Assembly: GCF_040719265.1 (NCBI RefSeq)
Contig: NZ_JBFDAH010000012.1
Span: 73,092 to 137,091, forward strand
Reading direction: 5' to 3'
Source: Aliikangiella maris
Lineage (GTDB): Bacteria > Pseudomonadota > Gammaproteobacteria > Enterobacterales > Kangiellaceae
Length of the DNA stretch: 64,000 nt
Positions within the stretch are counted from its first letter, which is position 1; each line of letters starts with the position of its first letter. Shown one piece after another: positions 63,923 through 64,000 of this stretch. Both the position numbers and the translations under genes were made by a program. The notes beneath the pieces are model-generated. The model did not search any database and was not told the origin of the DNA. It saw only the letters and a list, made by a program, of their open reading frames with translations.

Positions 63923-64000
63923 TTACGGTGAGTTTACTATGAATTCACATAGTTGAGGTATTTTTCCTAACTTTTTTATACGATCTTCTAAGTAATGCCA
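63923..64000 (-). CDS. Possible C-terminus of a gene entering from the right edge
   Basis: On the minus strand an open frame from base 64000 reads WHYLEDRIKKLGKIPQLCEF ending IVNSP and a TAA at 63925-63923, 25 residues. The composition looks protein-like, but such a short open frame can occur by chance, so the call is weak. Confidence 0.3.
   Translation of the reverse strand, partial: WHYLEDRIKKLGKIPQLCEFIVNSP

Noticed and set aside
1..64000. CRISPR array
   Set aside because: No regularly spaced repeats with unique spacers were seen. The only tandem repeats (43961-44019, 46520-46587) have no spacers.
1..64000. rRNA or tRNA genes
   Set aside because: No rRNA segment or cloverleaf was recognised apart from the tRNA-like end of tmRNA. 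A covariance-model search (tRNAscan-type) would be decisive.

Overview
The window is a chromosomal segment from a moderately AT-rich gammaproteobacterium. The evidence is the conserved gene order (nudF/DUF1249/cpdA/parE, efp with epmA and epmB, psd, rsgA/orn/nnr/tsaE/amiB/mutL/miaA, hfq/hflX/hflK/hflC/DUF2065/purA), a one-piece tmRNA with tag ANDDNYALAA, and RnfH, RatA and a TolC-family protein. The style suggests an Oceanospirillales- or Kangiella-like marine bacterium, but the genus cannot be fixed from sequence alone.

Region 1 (1-8290) is accessory DNA piled against the 3' end of ssrA. It starts with an interrupted TOTE-type primase-helicase, a higBA toxin-antitoxin pair with a palindromic operator candidate, and an excisionase-like HTH gene. 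A near-copy of the ssrA terminator follows at 2396-2460. A 5.8 kb cargo segment then runs up to the genuine ssrA terminator: LysR regulator, glutaredoxin, GST, MAPEG protein, a three-module flavin/2Fe-2S oxidoreductase, an NrtS-like nitrate/nitrite carrier and a bicupin. The two terminator copies look like attachment-site scars.

Region 2 (8289-18200): tmRNA, a PP2C phosphatase/FHA/Ser-Thr kinase signalling cassette, then ratA-rnfH, a LysM lipoprotein, smpB, a tolC homologue and a PCMT-family methyltransferase. Both tmRNA and its partner SmpB are present.

Region 3 (17565-34113): nudF, DUF1249, cpdA, parE and parC, followed by signalling genes: HDOD protein, PAS-GGDEF cyclase, REC-CheC-like protein, AhpA/YtjB-like membrane protein, serB, a degenerate FimX-like protein and a PilZ-like protein.

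Region 4 (34555-60210) is mostly core: the EF-P lysylation genes, psd, a motAB stator pair overlapping a GAF-GGDEF-EAL gene, rsgA, orn, nnr, tsaE, amiB, mutL, miaA, recQ, hfq, hflX, hflKC, a DUF2065 gene and purA. Several of these core genes use GTG or TTG starts. recQ sits between miaA and hfq, which are usually adjacent.

Region 5 (60256-64000) is accessory again: an IS66 TnpA remnant, a decayed primase-like tail, an intact XerC-like recombinase, a truncated membrane-protein gene, and an unrecognised cytoplasmic protein paired with a small lipoprotein that could be an effector/immunity pair. Cyclic-di-GMP and phosphorylation signalling is unusually dense: three GGDEF-family proteins, one PilZ protein, one HDOD protein, one receiver protein and one Ser/Thr kinase-phosphatase cassette lie within about 35 kb.
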